A DNA stretch of 42,799 nucleotides from Acidimicrobiaceae bacterium (GCA_003152015.1 PLZF01000033.1:1-42799), one strand, 5' to 3'; shown: positions 34,169 to 42,290, counted from the stretch's first letter. Notes: generated from the sequence alone by a model not told the origin. A program made the numbers and translations.

Positions 34169-34849
34169 TTAGTTGGTCGGTTTCTCCAGAGCTTCGGAAG
34201 GAACATCCTCGGCCACATGGCGCGCCCGGATGAGCACATCGTCGAACATGGACGCGGTCAGCGTGCCGGTGAAGGTATTCCGTTGGCTCGGGTGATAGGA
34301 GCTCAGCAGCACTCTCCCATCCGGTGCCACCGCTTCCGCCCCGTGACCAAACGGGGGCCGCGGCCTGAAGCCGAGTTCGCCGGCCACGATTTGATGGGCG
34401 AACTGACCGAGCGCGATGACGACCCGCACGTCAGTGAGCAACGAGAGTTCGCGGCGCAAAAAAGGAAGGCAGGCATCACGTTCGGACGGCGTGGGCTTGT
34501 TGGCCGGAGGGGCGCAGCGGACAGCCGCTACCACGAAGGCGCCGGACAAGGTAAGACCATCGTCGACGCCCACACTCTCCGGCTGGTTGGCGAAGCCCGT
34601 GCGCCACAGGGCAGCGAACAGCCAGTCGCCGGACCGGTCGCCGGTGAACACCCGGCCGGTGCGATTGGCACCGTGGGCCGCCGGCGCCAAACCTACGAGC
34701 AGGACCCGTGCTGCCGGGTCGCCGAAACCGGGAACCGGACGACCCCAATAATCCTGGTCCATAAACGAGGCTCGCTTTTCGACAGCCACCTGTTCGCGCC
34801 ACTTGACCAGACGGGGGCAGCGGCGACAGGCCACGATCTCGTCAGCCAA
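34169..34849 (-). CDS. Uracil-DNA glycosylase, family 5 type (UdgB-like)
   Basis: A 226-residue iron-sulfur uracil-DNA glycosylase. Cys8 and Cys11 are in ACRRCPRLV, and further cysteines lie in AAVRCAPPANKPTPSER and DACLPF, giving four ligands for a 4Fe-4S cluster. VLLVGLAPAAHGANRTGRVFTGDRSG is the family 5 motif region, and SSYHPSQRN is the late His loop. It removes uracil from DNA as the first base-excision repair step. TTG at 34849 is the first usable in-frame start; the coding sense continues a little upstream with no ATG or GTG, so the exact start is uncertain. Confidence 0.9.
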   Translation of the reverse strand: MADEIVACRRCPRLVKWREQVAVEKRASFMDQDYWGRPVPGFGDPAARVLLVGLAPAAHGANRTGRVFTGDRSGDWLFAALWRTGFANQPESVGVDDGLTLSGAFVVAAVRCAPPANKPTPSERDACLPFLRRELSLLTDVRVVIALGQFAHQIVAGELGFRPRPPFGHGAEAVAPDGRVLLSSYHPSQRNTFTGTLTASMFDDVLIRARHVAEDVPSEALEKPTN

Positions 34850-34878
34850 CGAGTCGAGTGCCGAACTGCGGGTGTCGG

Positions 34879-35226
34879 TCAGGTTCCCGCCACATCGTCG
34901 TCATCGGCCGAATCCGAGCCATCGAGATCCCAACCTTGCTCGTCTTGGGGACCGACGCCGGTGTGGCCGGATGGCCCTCCGATGCCGTCGGGGTCGTCGC
35001 CACCGCCTTCGAGCGTGGCCATGGCTTCGGGATCGTCGAATTCGACGCCCGCCTCTTCGAGCTCGACCTCGTCCGCCTCATGCACGGGATCGATCGACGG
35101 ATCCCCCTCGACTGCCTCGAGGAAGGCCGGGTCGAGACGGTCCGCCTCGTCGAACGCCTCGTCGCCTTGTCCGAATGTCTCGGTACCCTGGGGCTGATCG
35201 GGTGACCGTTCATCTGGTGGATTCAT
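34879..35226 (-). CDS. Small acidic protein
   Basis: A 115-residue, very acidic frame with segments such as DRLDPAFLEAVEGDPSIDP and EEAGVEFDDPEAMATLEGG. The text pattern resembles a short actinobacterial hypothetical protein family with an acidic, DDPD-rich end. A GGGAG site precedes ATG at 35226. It lies 29 bp upstream of the glycosylase gene on the same strand. The function is unknown; the charge pattern suggests an intrinsically disordered protein. Confidence 0.6.
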   Translation of the reverse strand: MNPPDERSPDQPQGTETFGQGDEAFDEADRLDPAFLEAVEGDPSIDPVHEADEVELEEAGVEFDDPEAMATLEGGGDDPDGIGGPSGHTGVGPQDEQGWDLDGSDSADDDDVAGT

Positions 35227-35265
35227 CTGAGATTCTCCCTGGTTGTCTCTATTGCTACTCGATCA

Positions 35266-35475
35266 ATGCGAGACCGGCCGTGGCTACCGCCCGACATCGA
35301 CGACCCAGGACTCGTCGATGTCCTCCGGTCAGGGACGGGCGAACGGAACAGCGTCGGTACCTACGGTAACGGAGAACAGCTGTTTCGATTCATCGACGGA
35401 GCGACGTCACGCCATGCGACGACCATTCAACGCGGCTTCGACCACCCGATGGTCGGACGCCGGAGCGCGACGTAG
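35266..35475 (+). CDS. Possible small hypothetical protein
   Basis: A 69-residue frame from ATG at 35266 fills the gap between the acidic protein and the DUF2236 gene, overlapping the latter's 3' end by 49 bp on the opposite strand. The translation (DDPGLVDVL, YGNGEQLFRFIDG) reads protein-like and third positions are moderately GC-rich. No family is recognised and no strong ribosome site is seen. It could be a chance frame. Confidence 0.25.
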   Translation: MRDRPWLPPDIDDPGLVDVLRSGTGERNSVGTYGNGEQLFRFIDGATSRHATTIQRGFDHPMVGRRSAT

Positions 35476-36326
35476 AGAGGAGGTAGGCACTGGAGGAGCC
35501 CAGCGGGACGGAACCGGTACCAGCGGGCCAGGAACCGGTCGATTCGGTCGAACAGCCGCTGGTCCCTCGCTGACAGCTCGAGCCCGAACCGTTCCCGAAT
35601 GCGGGGGTCGAGGGTGCCGATGGCCATGACCCGGGCCGGCCGGACGGCAAAGCCGGGGACGTTCCAGTTCCGGAACCACAGAACCTCTCGGATCATCGCC
35701 GAGCTGGTCGGCGTCGGCATCAGTTCGAGGCCGTCGACCACGCTCTCGAAATAACTGGCGAACTCGTCCCGATCAGCCGGGATCATGGTGGCGGGAATAC
35801 CAAAGAACCGGGCGAAGGTGCACATATCAGCGTACAGAGCGTCGGCTTCTTCGCCCTCCAGCGGTCGGACCCATCTGGCGTGGGCGACCTCCATCACCTC
35901 GACAAGGGTGGCCCAGACCCACAGCAGTAGCGACGCATCGTGAGCGGAATAGGCGGAGCCGTCCGGCCATGCCGGGGTGGCCTCGGGCAACTCACCGTTG
36001 ACGTGGTCATGGAACCGGTAGACCTGGGTTGCCGCCGCCCGGGCAACATCCGGATTGCCCCACACCAGGCGCAGCCCGACATCGGCAGTGGACCATGCCC
36101 GGGTGAGTGGCCGGGATTGGAACAGGCTGTGGTGGGTGACCCCGGCGCCCACCTTGGCGTGGGCGACCTCCATCACCAGTGCACGTTGAAGGAGCAGACC
36201 GAGAATTGGCTCGGCAGTGAGCCTACGGATGGCGCTCCGTGAGTTAAAACCGGTCGAGTCCTCCGGGTTGAGATGGCCCACGGTCGGCGGTATGACCTGG
36301 TCGGCCTGGATGGCTGGCTGGCGCAC
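35427..36326 (-). CDS. DUF2236 (MpaB-like) oxygenase-family protein
   Basis: A 299-residue helical protein of the DUF2236 family (MpaB and latex-clearing-protein relatives). Seen are LLLQRALVMEVAHAKVGAGVTHHSLF, YRFHDHVNGE, AHDASLLLWVWATLVEVM and FFGIPATMIPADRDEFASYF. Several histidines may bind haem or another metal; some relatives are haem oxygenases. GTG at 36326 has a GGAGGAG site 8 nt upstream. The longer GTG start (36356) would sit inside the 16-bp inverted repeat and is rejected. The gene is divergent from a TetR gene, its likely regulator. Confidence 0.82.
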   Translation of the reverse strand: MRQPAIQADQVIPPTVGHLNPEDSTGFNSRSAIRRLTAEPILGLLLQRALVMEVAHAKVGAGVTHHSLFQSRPLTRAWSTADVGLRLVWGNPDVARAAATQVYRFHDHVNGELPEATPAWPDGSAYSAHDASLLLWVWATLVEVMEVAHARWVRPLEGEEADALYADMCTFARFFGIPATMIPADRDEFASYFESVVDGLELMPTPTSSAMIREVLWFRNWNVPGFAVRPARVMAIGTLDPRIRERFGLELSARDQRLFDRIDRFLARWYRFRPAGLLQCLPPLYVALRRPTIGWSKPR

Positions 36327-36334
36327 GTCGTGGT

Positions 36335-36341
36335 CTCCTCC
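36335..36341 (-). promoter_or_regulatory. Ribosome binding site for the DUF2236 gene
   Basis: GGAGGAG on the minus strand lies 8 nt before the GTG at 36326. This supports that start over the longer frame. Confidence 0.6.
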
Positions 36342-36351
36342 GTCGTCTCGA

Positions 36352-36391
36352 GACACTCGCTACAATCTAACTATCGATTGTAGCGAGTGTC
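36352..36391. promoter_or_regulatory. Perfect 16-bp inverted repeat, likely TetR operator
   Basis: Arms GACACTCGCTACAATC (36352-36367) and GATTGTAGCGAGTGTC (36376-36391) are exact reverse complements around an 8-bp spacer. The repeat lies between the divergent DUF2236 and TetR genes and ends 108 bp before the TetR start. Its symmetry and position fit a binding site for one or two TetR dimers. The rest of the gap to 36499 shows no other motif. Confidence 0.7.
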
Positions 36392-36499
36392 GCCAACGGT
36401 GACGGATCAGCCGGTAGAGGAAAGGGCTTCGCGGGACACGACCCGGGCGGCACCTAATCCGCAGACCAAGAGTTCTGAATCTCTACGGGGTCGTCGATA

Positions 36500-37138
36500 G
36501 TGGCCGAGCCCGTCGTGGCACTCAACTTGCTCAAGGCGTTGCCGCCGCGCCCGGCGGAGTCGCTCGACACGGTGCTCGATGCCACAGAACGCTGCCTGGC
36601 CCGATACGGCATCCGGCGCACGTCGATGACCGACATCGCCAAGGAGATGAAGGTCGCCCGGACCACCCTGTATCGCCAGATCGACTCGGTGGAAGAGGCG
36701 ATCACCCTCATCGCCTCGCGTCAGCTCCATCGCTTCCTCGCTGGCCTGGTCGCCCTCGTCGCCGCGCCGGGGGGAGCCGGTCCCGAAACGTTCATCGCCG
36801 CCATCGCCGGCGCAGTGAGGTTCGGCCGTTCGAATCCGGTCATGCAGCGGGTGCTCGACCACGAGCCCGACATCGTGGGCGAACTGGTCACCCGCGATCT
36901 CGGGTTTTATGCCACCCAGATCGCCGATGCCCTCACTCCGATCGTCGACGTCGCCATGAAGGCCGGGGTGTTGCGACCGGCGGACCCTCACCTCACCGCC
37001 GAGTGGCTGGTTCGGGTGGTGGCGGTGCTCCTGGCCATACCGCCGGAGAGTGATCTTGACGAGATGCTCAAGTACGCGTTGCTCCCGGTGCTCCAACCAT
37101 CCCTCCCCTCCGACGGTCTGTCGCCCAGCCGGCAATGA
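36500..37138 (+). CDS. TetR-family transcriptional regulator
   Basis: A 212-residue regulator. LDATERCLARYGIRRTSMTDIAKEMKVARTTLYRQIDSVEE is a standard TetR helix-turn-helix. The C-terminal domain is helical. GTG at 36500 is used; about 25 residues precede the domain. It diverges from DUF2236 and its stop overlaps the next small gene by 4 nt. It probably represses both arms through the 36352-36391 repeat. Confidence 0.88.
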   Translation: MAEPVVALNLLKALPPRPAESLDTVLDATERCLARYGIRRTSMTDIAKEMKVARTTLYRQIDSVEEAITLIASRQLHRFLAGLVALVAAPGGAGPETFIAAIAGAVRFGRSNPVMQRVLDHEPDIVGELVTRDLGFYATQIADALTPIVDVAMKAGVLRPADPHLTAEWLVRVVAVLLAIPPESDLDEMLKYALLPVLQPSLPSDGLSPSRQ

Positions 37139-37377
37139 ACGCCATCACCCCCGATCTCTCCACTGTCATCACCGCCCTCTCCACCATCGAGCCGACCACC
37201 GGCCTCAGCAATAACCCACAAGAGGCCCAGTTCGCCAAGCAGTTCAGGCCGGCCTTCGTGACGTTCCTCAATTCACTCATTCCCGTAGAACAGCAACTGG
37301 CTTCCGCCTCCGGATCCCAATGCCGGATCCTGTTCGAAAACGAGTTGGTCCAGATGGCCGCCAAAGTCAACCTGTAA
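37135..37377 (+). CDS. Small hypothetical protein coupled to TetR
   Basis: An 80-residue frame whose ATG overlaps the TetR stop (ATGA). The sequence, with ALSTIEPTTGLSNNPQEAQF and LFENELVQMAAKVNL, is soluble-looking and helical. No family is recognised. The 4-nt overlap argues that it is translated with the regulator. The 32-bp gap to the next gene keeps all three in one likely transcript. Confidence 0.5.
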   Translation: MNAITPDLSTVITALSTIEPTTGLSNNPQEAQFAKQFRPAFVTFLNSLIPVEQQLASASGSQCRILFENELVQMAAKVNL

Positions 37378-37409
37378 CGTTCTGTTGTTCCAAGGAAGGA
37401 TCCTCCATT

Positions 37410-37838
37410 ATGCCGAGCGACTATGGGCTCAAGGCCATGAATGCATTACATCGGATTGTGCTGACGGTGAGTTTCGGGCGACTCGGGTGGTCGGCCCTCG
37501 GTATGCCAGTGTTGGAATTGACGACCACCGGGCGGAAGTCGGGTGAGCCCCGAAAGGTAATGCTGACCTCGCCCCTTCAGCTGGGTGACACCCTGGCCAT
37601 CGTGGCGTCTCGAGGAGGCGACGACCGACACCCGGCGTGGTTCCTCAACCTGCGTGACCATCCCGCCGTCACTGTGACCATGAACGGAAAGTCACGACCC
37701 ATGCAGGCGCGGATCGCAACGCCCGAAGAGAAGGCTGAGTTGTGGCCTCGGCTCACCGCCGACCATAAGAACTACGCCGGCTACCAGAGCAAGACTCAAC
37801 GGGACATCCCACTCGTGCTCTTGGCGCCCACAAGCTGA
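37410..37838 (+). CDS. Deazaflavin-dependent (Ddn-like) nitroreductase-family protein
   Basis: A 142-residue split-barrel protein. LELTTTGRKSGEPRKVML, LAIVASRGGDDRHPAWFLNLRDHPAV and KTQRDIPLVLL are the standard segments of the F420-binding Ddn family, which reduces quinones or nitro compounds with F420H2. ATG at 37410 is preceded by AGGAAGG. It may work with the DUF2236 protein on a shared hydrophobic substrate (inference). Confidence 0.88.
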   Translation: MPSDYGLKAMNALHRIVLTVSFGRLGWSALGMPVLELTTTGRKSGEPRKVMLTSPLQLGDTLAIVASRGGDDRHPAWFLNLRDHPAVTVTMNGKSRPMQARIATPEEKAELWPRLTADHKNYAGYQSKTQRDIPLVLLAPTS

Positions 37839-37920
37839 GAGTGGTCCGAGCGGCGAGAACCCTCCGGTCCCTTCGCACACAACGGCCCGTGTCAACCTTT
37901 GTGAGACAGAACGTTTCAGA

Positions 37921-37968
37921 AATCACAGTGCCGTGGTCGAATCCTTCTTCGGCTCGTTGATCCACGTC
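37921..37968 (+). pseudogene. Scrap of an IS3-type integrase
   Basis: One frame reads NHSAVVESFFGSLIH, close to the DNAVxESFFxSLK block around the catalytic Glu of IS3-type transposases. Only about 16 residues are recognisable; the flanks do not match. It is taken as a decayed remnant. Confidence 0.35.
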
Positions 37969-38071
37969 ACCTTCGGCGACTCCGGCGGTTCGGGTGCCTT
38001 GCACGAACAGTTCGGGATGCCCGCCGATGGCTGTTGCTCCCGCTATCGTTCCCAATGCACGAGAATTGGAA

Positions 38072-38097
38072 GAGAGGCGGCATGAAAACCGCCTCTC
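38072..38097. terminator. GC-rich hairpin, possible terminator
   Basis: GAGAGGCGG (38072-38080) pairs exactly with CCGCCTCTC (38089-38097) around an 8-nt loop. No T-run follows on either strand, so a factor-independent terminator is doubtful. It could also protect an RNA end or be an IS-end remnant. Confidence 0.4.
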
Positions 38098-38204
38098 ACC
38101 AAGTAGGCCGTAGTCACTCTTCTTCGAACTGTGACGTGCTGGAACGGCTTACGACCAATTCCCCAGTGCCCGCCGGATTCCCGGCCACTTGACGTGACGA
38201 AGAG

Positions 38205-38218
38205 GGTATGGCCATACC
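38205..38218. promoter_or_regulatory. Perfect palindrome before the antitoxin gene
   Basis: GGTATGGCCATACC is a perfect 14-bp palindrome ending 7 bp before the ATG at 38226. Phd/YefM antitoxins bind such dyads to repress their own operon. It includes an in-frame ATG at 38208, which makes that codon an unlikely start. Confidence 0.55.
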
Positions 38219-38225
38219 TATAGTC

Positions 38226-38480
38226 ATGACGGTCAATGAACAACTCTCACTCGCCGAGGCCAAGGCGCATTTGTCTGAAGTCATCGAAGGCGTGGAATCC
38301 GAACACCGACGAGTCGTGATCACCAAACACGGACGGCCCACCGCCGTTGTGTCGGCCGTGGCCGACCTCGAAACGCTCGAAGAGACGCTGGACCTGCTGT
38401 CGGACGGAATATCAGTCGGGCACTCGAACTCCTCGGCTTGTGACGAGCGAATGTTGACGATCTTCCTGAGTCCGAGATAA
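38226..38480 (+). CDS. Phd/YefM-type antitoxin without adjacent toxin
   Basis: An 84-residue protein. LSLAEAKAHLSEVIEGVESEHRRVVITKHGRPTAVVSAVADLETLEETLDLLSD is a typical Phd/RelB-like DNA-binding antitoxin N-terminus. After LLSD the sequence (GHSNSSACDERMLTIFLSPR) does not look like the usual helical toxin-wrapping tail, so the C-terminus may be altered by a frameshift or a rearrangement. No RelE, ParE, Doc or PIN-type toxin gene follows; the next gene is a lipoprotein 8 bp away. It is a likely orphan or decayed antitoxin. Confidence 0.72.
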   Translation: MTVNEQLSLAEAKAHLSEVIEGVESEHRRVVITKHGRPTAVVSAVADLETLEETLDLLSDGISVGHSNSSACDERMLTIFLSPR

Positions 38481-38488
38481 AATTGAAC

Positions 38489-39151
38489 ATGAAATTGACT
38501 CCTACGGTTCGTTTTCTCACCGCAGGATTTGTCTGTGCGACGTTGGTCAGCGCCTGCAGCGGCAGCGTCTCAATCGGCAAGGTCGAGGTTTCCCAGAGCG
38601 ACGTGGAGTCCCAGGTGGCCAGTCAGCTGGGCTCCCTGTGGGTCCAGATCAAACAACCGGCCCCGAAAGTCAGCTGCCCTGGAGGGCTCGAGGCCAAGGT
38701 CGGCGTTGCCATCGACTGCACGCTGACGCCACAGGGAGGGACAACGACGTATCCCGTCCACGTGACCGTGACTTCAGTCAACAACAGCACTGCCCACTTT
38801 AAGATCAAGGTCGGCCTTGCTGGTGCTGGGGACAAGACAGCGTTCTGCACTGACAACGCCATTCTCGACAAAGCGGCGTCCGCAGCCCAACAGCTGTCCG
38901 ACCTGGTCGCCATCCTCAAGGCCAACCAGAGCACCATCAACGACTTCCAGGCGAAGGCGCCGTCAGAGATCGCCGACAGTGCCGGACCGCTCGCCATCGC
39001 CGCCAACAACGCCATCGCCTCCGGGGATGCCAGCGCCTTCTCTACCGCAGCGCTCACCGACGCCGGCCACCAGGTCGACGCCTTCTGCGGGCAGAACTCA
39101 GACGGATCTCCCATCACCAACGGCTCGACAACCACAACGACGGGCTCCTGA
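38489..39151 (+). CDS. DUF4333-like lipoprotein
   Basis: A 220-residue lipoprotein. The signal peptide runs KLTPTVRFLTAGFVCATLVSAC with lipobox Cys22 or so. The first mature part, with VSQSDVESQVASQL and a CPGGLEAKVGVAIDCTL pair of cysteines, resembles the DUF4333 domain of actinobacterial lipoproteins. The C-terminal third is Ala- and Ser-rich and ends in a Thr/Ser tail. The role is unknown. ATG at 38489 was chosen over TTG at 38483. Confidence 0.75.
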   Translation: MKLTPTVRFLTAGFVCATLVSACSGSVSIGKVEVSQSDVESQVASQLGSLWVQIKQPAPKVSCPGGLEAKVGVAIDCTLTPQGGTTTYPVHVTVTSVNNSTAHFKIKVGLAGAGDKTAFCTDNAILDKAASAAQQLSDLVAILKANQSTINDFQAKAPSEIADSAGPLAIAANNAIASGDASAFSTAALTDAGHQVDAFCGQNSDGSPITNGSTTTTTGS

Positions 39152-40285
39152 CCTCAGATCGCTCAGGGAGCAATCTCGGGTGCCGGTGAAGCAGCGACTC
39201 CGTCCCGGCGAACGCATTGCGAAGTCCACGTTGTCAGCACCGAACAGCGCCTCGATGACTCTCAGGTAGGGCGTTTGGCCATCCGGGGTTGGTCCGTGAC
39301 TACGGGAGAGCCCCTGGTTTTGGCCCGCCGATCCGGCCGGTGGCGATGAGGGCGTTGATCTCCGCGTCGGCGATGAATCGGGCGGTGTGGTCCTCGGGGA
39401 GCCAGTCGTCGAGGGAAGGTGGCAGGAGAAACGACTGCGTCGGGTCGTAGTGGCGGAAGACCTTGGACCTTCCAGCGAGCACCTTGGCCACCGGAGGCTC
39501 ACCCTCTGGCCACCTCGAAAAGCACGTCAGCAGCAGGGTCCTTTGCCATGCCCGGAATTCTCGCCGATGCACCAGCAGAACGCGAATCCGATCCAGACTG
39601 CATCATTGGCAGGCCCTAACCCACGATCCTGACGTCGATCCTCCATTTTTGCGGACCGACGAGCAGCCGCAACCTACGGCCGCACATATCACGACGCCAA
39701 AGGGCGCTGACCAAATACCGGCGGTGGACGCACAGCCCATCGTTCATACTCAGCATCACAGCCCGAAACGGCCGTCGCGCGAAAACGCCCGTCCCACAAA
39801 CTGACGGGGATCGGACGCTTTACTTCAATTGTACCCTGATAGACGAACTGCAATCGGGGAGTGGCACTCAGCGGAGCCTTCGAGCCCCTTGTCGTTGCAA
39901 CGCTCTTACTTCGAACTGCTTGCCTTTACTTGCTGCCTGAGCCTTCCGGGAAACTGCCCCGGATAATCCCCTGCAATCCGTGCTCAAGAGAAACCATCTT
40001 TCTCAAATCTCCTGACCACCTCCTTCCGGATCCTCCCTTGGAATCCATCTAATTCAACAGCGCCGATCGTCTAGTTGTTCCCATCTCGGGAAATCTGCGC
40101 CACTGTCAAAGGCAGGGAGGAGGTGCCCGACCTGATCCGGCCGCGCCTATGCACAACCACTTCGAGCACCCTGCTGTTCAAAGTGAGCCCGCCGGCAGGT
40201 TCTGACCCACGCTCCTCGGGGCCGGTTGGGTCGACTGCGCCTTCGATTCGATTCGATGACAACGGACATCAGGAGAATGTGCCCA
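39152..40285. other. Gene-poor, lower-GC stretch with transposase remnant
   Basis: Between the lipoprotein and the permease no intact gene is visible over about 1.1 kb. The part from 39152 to 39491 carries transposase remains on the minus strand. From about 39600 to 40280 the sequence is visibly poorer in G+C than the rest, with frequent stops in all frames and no family signal. I read it as eroded mobile DNA. Confidence 0.6.
39300..39491 (-). pseudogene. Truncated transposase, N-terminal part
   Basis: The minus-strand frame reads FRHYDPTQSFLLPPSLDDW then LPEDHTARFIAD, the well-known N-terminus of IS1182/DUF772-type transposases (about 450 or more residues when complete). The match ends after ARFIAD and a stop follows within about 20 residues, so more than 85% of the gene is missing. 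No terminal repeats were found. It is inactive. Confidence 0.75.
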
Positions 40286-41842
40286 TCACTCATGTGCCTG
40301 CGACCGACTCCCACCCGCGTCGCCAACAACGTAGCGGTCAGGGCCCACGTCGAACTTGTCGGCACAACCGATACTGCAGAAGTAGTAGATGACTTCATCA
40401 TGGCGACGTTGAGCGGCGGCGTGCTCGGGATCGACTTCCATCGAGCAGACCGGGTCGGTGTGCACAGTCCGGCCATATTCGTCTGAAACGGGCCCGGTGT
40501 ACCCGTGGCCCAATGAGTCAGGAACCGATGCGTCCAGGTGCGCCTCTCGGTCGGAGTCTCGTCGATCTGCGGCAAGACGCGTCGGCTTCGCTTCGAAGCG
40601 CATGCGGCAGCGGTCCGAACAGAAGTAGATGCGCTGTCCGTCACGCACTGCCGATGCCGGTGCATTGGCCTTCTCCACCTGCATCCCGCAGACGGGATCG
40701 AGGGCATAGCCACCGCCGCCTCCGAGCTTCTCCCGATTGCGATATGCCCAATAGAGCAGGCCGAACAAAGCCAGGAACACGATGTTCAAGAAGGTCGTGT
40801 AGTTCCATGAGAGATGGCTCGGCGCAATCTGGGTCGGCCTGGTGGTGGGGACCAATCCGACAATTTGGAAGATGCCTTCCGTGATGAGCCCGGCGGTGGC
40901 CATGACTGCCCAGAACAGTGCCAGCATCCGGAGGGTCAGCCGACCCCCGTAGTAGCGGCGATAGATCAGCAGAAGGGGAATTGCGATGAGGTCGGCGAAG
41001 ATGAAGGAGATCACGCCACCGAAGGAGATGCCACCCTTCCACAGCGCCGCAGCCAGCGGCACGTTGCCGATGGAGCAGACGAAGCTGATGATGGCGATGA
41101 ACGGTCCGACGATGACGTTCTCGAAGCTCGTCCAGAAGCCGTGGCCGTGGAGGAAGACGGTGTTCCAGAAATGAACGGGAACCATCACGGCCAGGAATCC
41201 GGCCACCGTGTAGCCGATGGCCAGCTCTTTTCGCAACATGGTGAGGTCGGCCATCGTGTAGGTAGCAGCATCGGCCCAACCGGACTTGGACTGCAGCTTC
41301 TTGCGCCAGGGCTCTTGCTGGAGCGCCGTATTCTCGGTCGGACCGTGCTGATGGTCATGGCCGTCAACGGCGGAGAGTCGCTCTCGTGCCTGCACGACGA
41401 GACGGCCCCGTAGCCACAGACTGCCCAACATGGTGAACAGAACGATCATGATAATCCCGCCGATGAACTCGCTAGCCGCGAACTGCCAGCCCATGAGCAC
41501 GATGAGCACGATGCCGAGCTCGATCACCAGGTTGGTGGAGGCGAACATGAAGACGTTCGCCGAGACGAAGTCTGCTCCCTTCACGAAGAGCGACTTGGAC
41601 ATCGCCGACGCGGCGTACGAGCAGGATGAGGAGACCATGCCGTAAAGGGAGGCCCGGGCCACGGCTGCAGGCCGGTGATTGCCGAGTTTCCGTTGCATGG
41701 ATTCGTGACTGACGAAAGCCTGTACCACCCCGGACAGGCCGAAGCCGAGGATCAATGGCCAGAGGGTCTCCCAGAACATGAAGAACCCCTCGCGCAGACT
41801 GCGCCCGATGTCGACAACAACGGGCAAGGTTGCAATCGTCAT
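40286..41842 (-). CDS. YraQ/UPF0718-type permease with two C-terminal YHS domains
   Basis: The 518-residue protein has an eight-helix permease part (two four-helix halves) with the motif SSCSYAASAMSKSLFVKGAD, then FASTNLVIELGIVL. A short His-rich loop (GHDHQHG) lies between the halves. The C-terminus carries two YHS metal-binding modules: DPVCGMQV...FCSDRCRMRF and DPVCSMEV...FCSIGCADKF. YHS modules occur in copper and heavy-metal ATPases, so metal or metalloid export is likely. ATG is at 41842. CsoR lies 145 bp upstream on the same strand, and this is probably its target. Confidence 0.87.
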   Translation of the reverse strand: MTIATLPVVVDIGRSLREGFFMFWETLWPLILGFGLSGVVQAFVSHESMQRKLGNHRPAAVARASLYGMVSSSCSYAASAMSKSLFVKGADFVSANVFMFASTNLVIELGIVLIVLMGWQFAASEFIGGIIMIVLFTMLGSLWLRGRLVVQARERLSAVDGHDHQHGPTENTALQQEPWRKKLQSKSGWADAATYTMADLTMLRKELAIGYTVAGFLAVMVPVHFWNTVFLHGHGFWTSFENVIVGPFIAIISFVCSIGNVPLAAALWKGGISFGGVISFIFADLIAIPLLLIYRRYYGGRLTLRMLALFWAVMATAGLITEGIFQIVGLVPTTRPTQIAPSHLSWNYTTFLNIVFLALFGLLYWAYRNREKLGGGGGYALDPVCGMQVEKANAPASAVRDGQRIYFCSDRCRMRFEAKPTRLAADRRDSDREAHLDASVPDSLGHGYTGPVSDEYGRTVHTDPVCSMEVDPEHAAAQRRHDEVIYYFCSIGCADKFDVGPDRYVVGDAGGSRSQAHE

Positions 41843-41987
41843 TGGTGTTGCTCCGGTCGTCTGAGAAGGAGCGATCCGCAGACAAAATCCACCAACTCAC
41901 GACACACCCACGCAAAGCGCCTAACTGGCCCTGTCGCGCATGGCGGATCTCCACCATCCCGATTGCAAGTCGTTGCCTCGATCTGCT

Positions 41988-42290
41988 TCATGAGCGCACC
42001 AATCGAGCAATGGCAGCAGAAGCCTCGCCGATCTTTAGATCGGCCTCTTTACCGCCTGCTTGGACAGCTTCGACCACACAATGCGCCAGATGGTCGTCGA
42101 GCAGTTCTATTGCCACCGATTGCAGAGCCTTGGTAGCAGCTGCGATCTGTTCGAGGATGTTGATGCAATAGCGATCTTCATCGACCATCCGTTGGATTCC
42201 ACAGACTTGGCCTTCGATGCGTCGCAGGCGCTTCTGCACTGCTTCTTTATTGGTGGCGTAGCCAGGCTGTAATTTTGGATTGGATTCCAT
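41988..42290 (-). CDS. CsoR/RcnR-family metal-sensing repressor
   Basis: A 100-residue helical repressor. QKRLRRIEGQVCGIQRMVDE and CINILEQIAAATKAL are diagnostic. The copper triad of CsoR (Cys-His-Cys) is present as Cys42, His67 and Cys71, so Cu(I) sensing is likely; an extra Cys30 lies in GQVCG. Persulfide-sensing relatives use the two cysteines alone. The start at 42290 has an operator-like dyad 4 bp upstream. It probably controls itself and the YHS permease. Confidence 0.9.
   Translation of the reverse strand: MESNPKLQPGYATNKEAVQKRLRRIEGQVCGIQRMVDEDRYCINILEQIAAATKALQSVAIELLDDHLAHCVVEAVQAGGKEADLKIGEASAAIARLVRS

Larger units (their letters stand above)
37839..38225. other. Non-coding stretch with transposase scrap and hairpin
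   Basis: This 387-bp stretch separates the F420 gene from the antitoxin. It holds a short integrase-like remnant (37921-37968), a strong hairpin (38072-38097) and the antitoxin operator. No intact gene is seen. It marks the left edge of the atypical end region. Confidence 0.6.

Noticed and set aside
33422..35197. 591-residue plus-strand frame
   Set aside because: It lies opposite the PH-like, UDG and acidic-protein genes, all of which have motifs or ribosome sites. The poly-Ala run is only the antisense of the Gly-Ser repeat.
38082..38192. Possible 36-residue ORF starting in the hairpin loop
   Set aside because: No family, weak ribosome site and biased composition; kept as non-coding.
39160..39300. 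Minus-strand frame with YLRVIEALFGADNVDFAMRS
   Set aside because: It reads somewhat protein-like and may be another transposase remnant, but no family block is clear enough to annotate.
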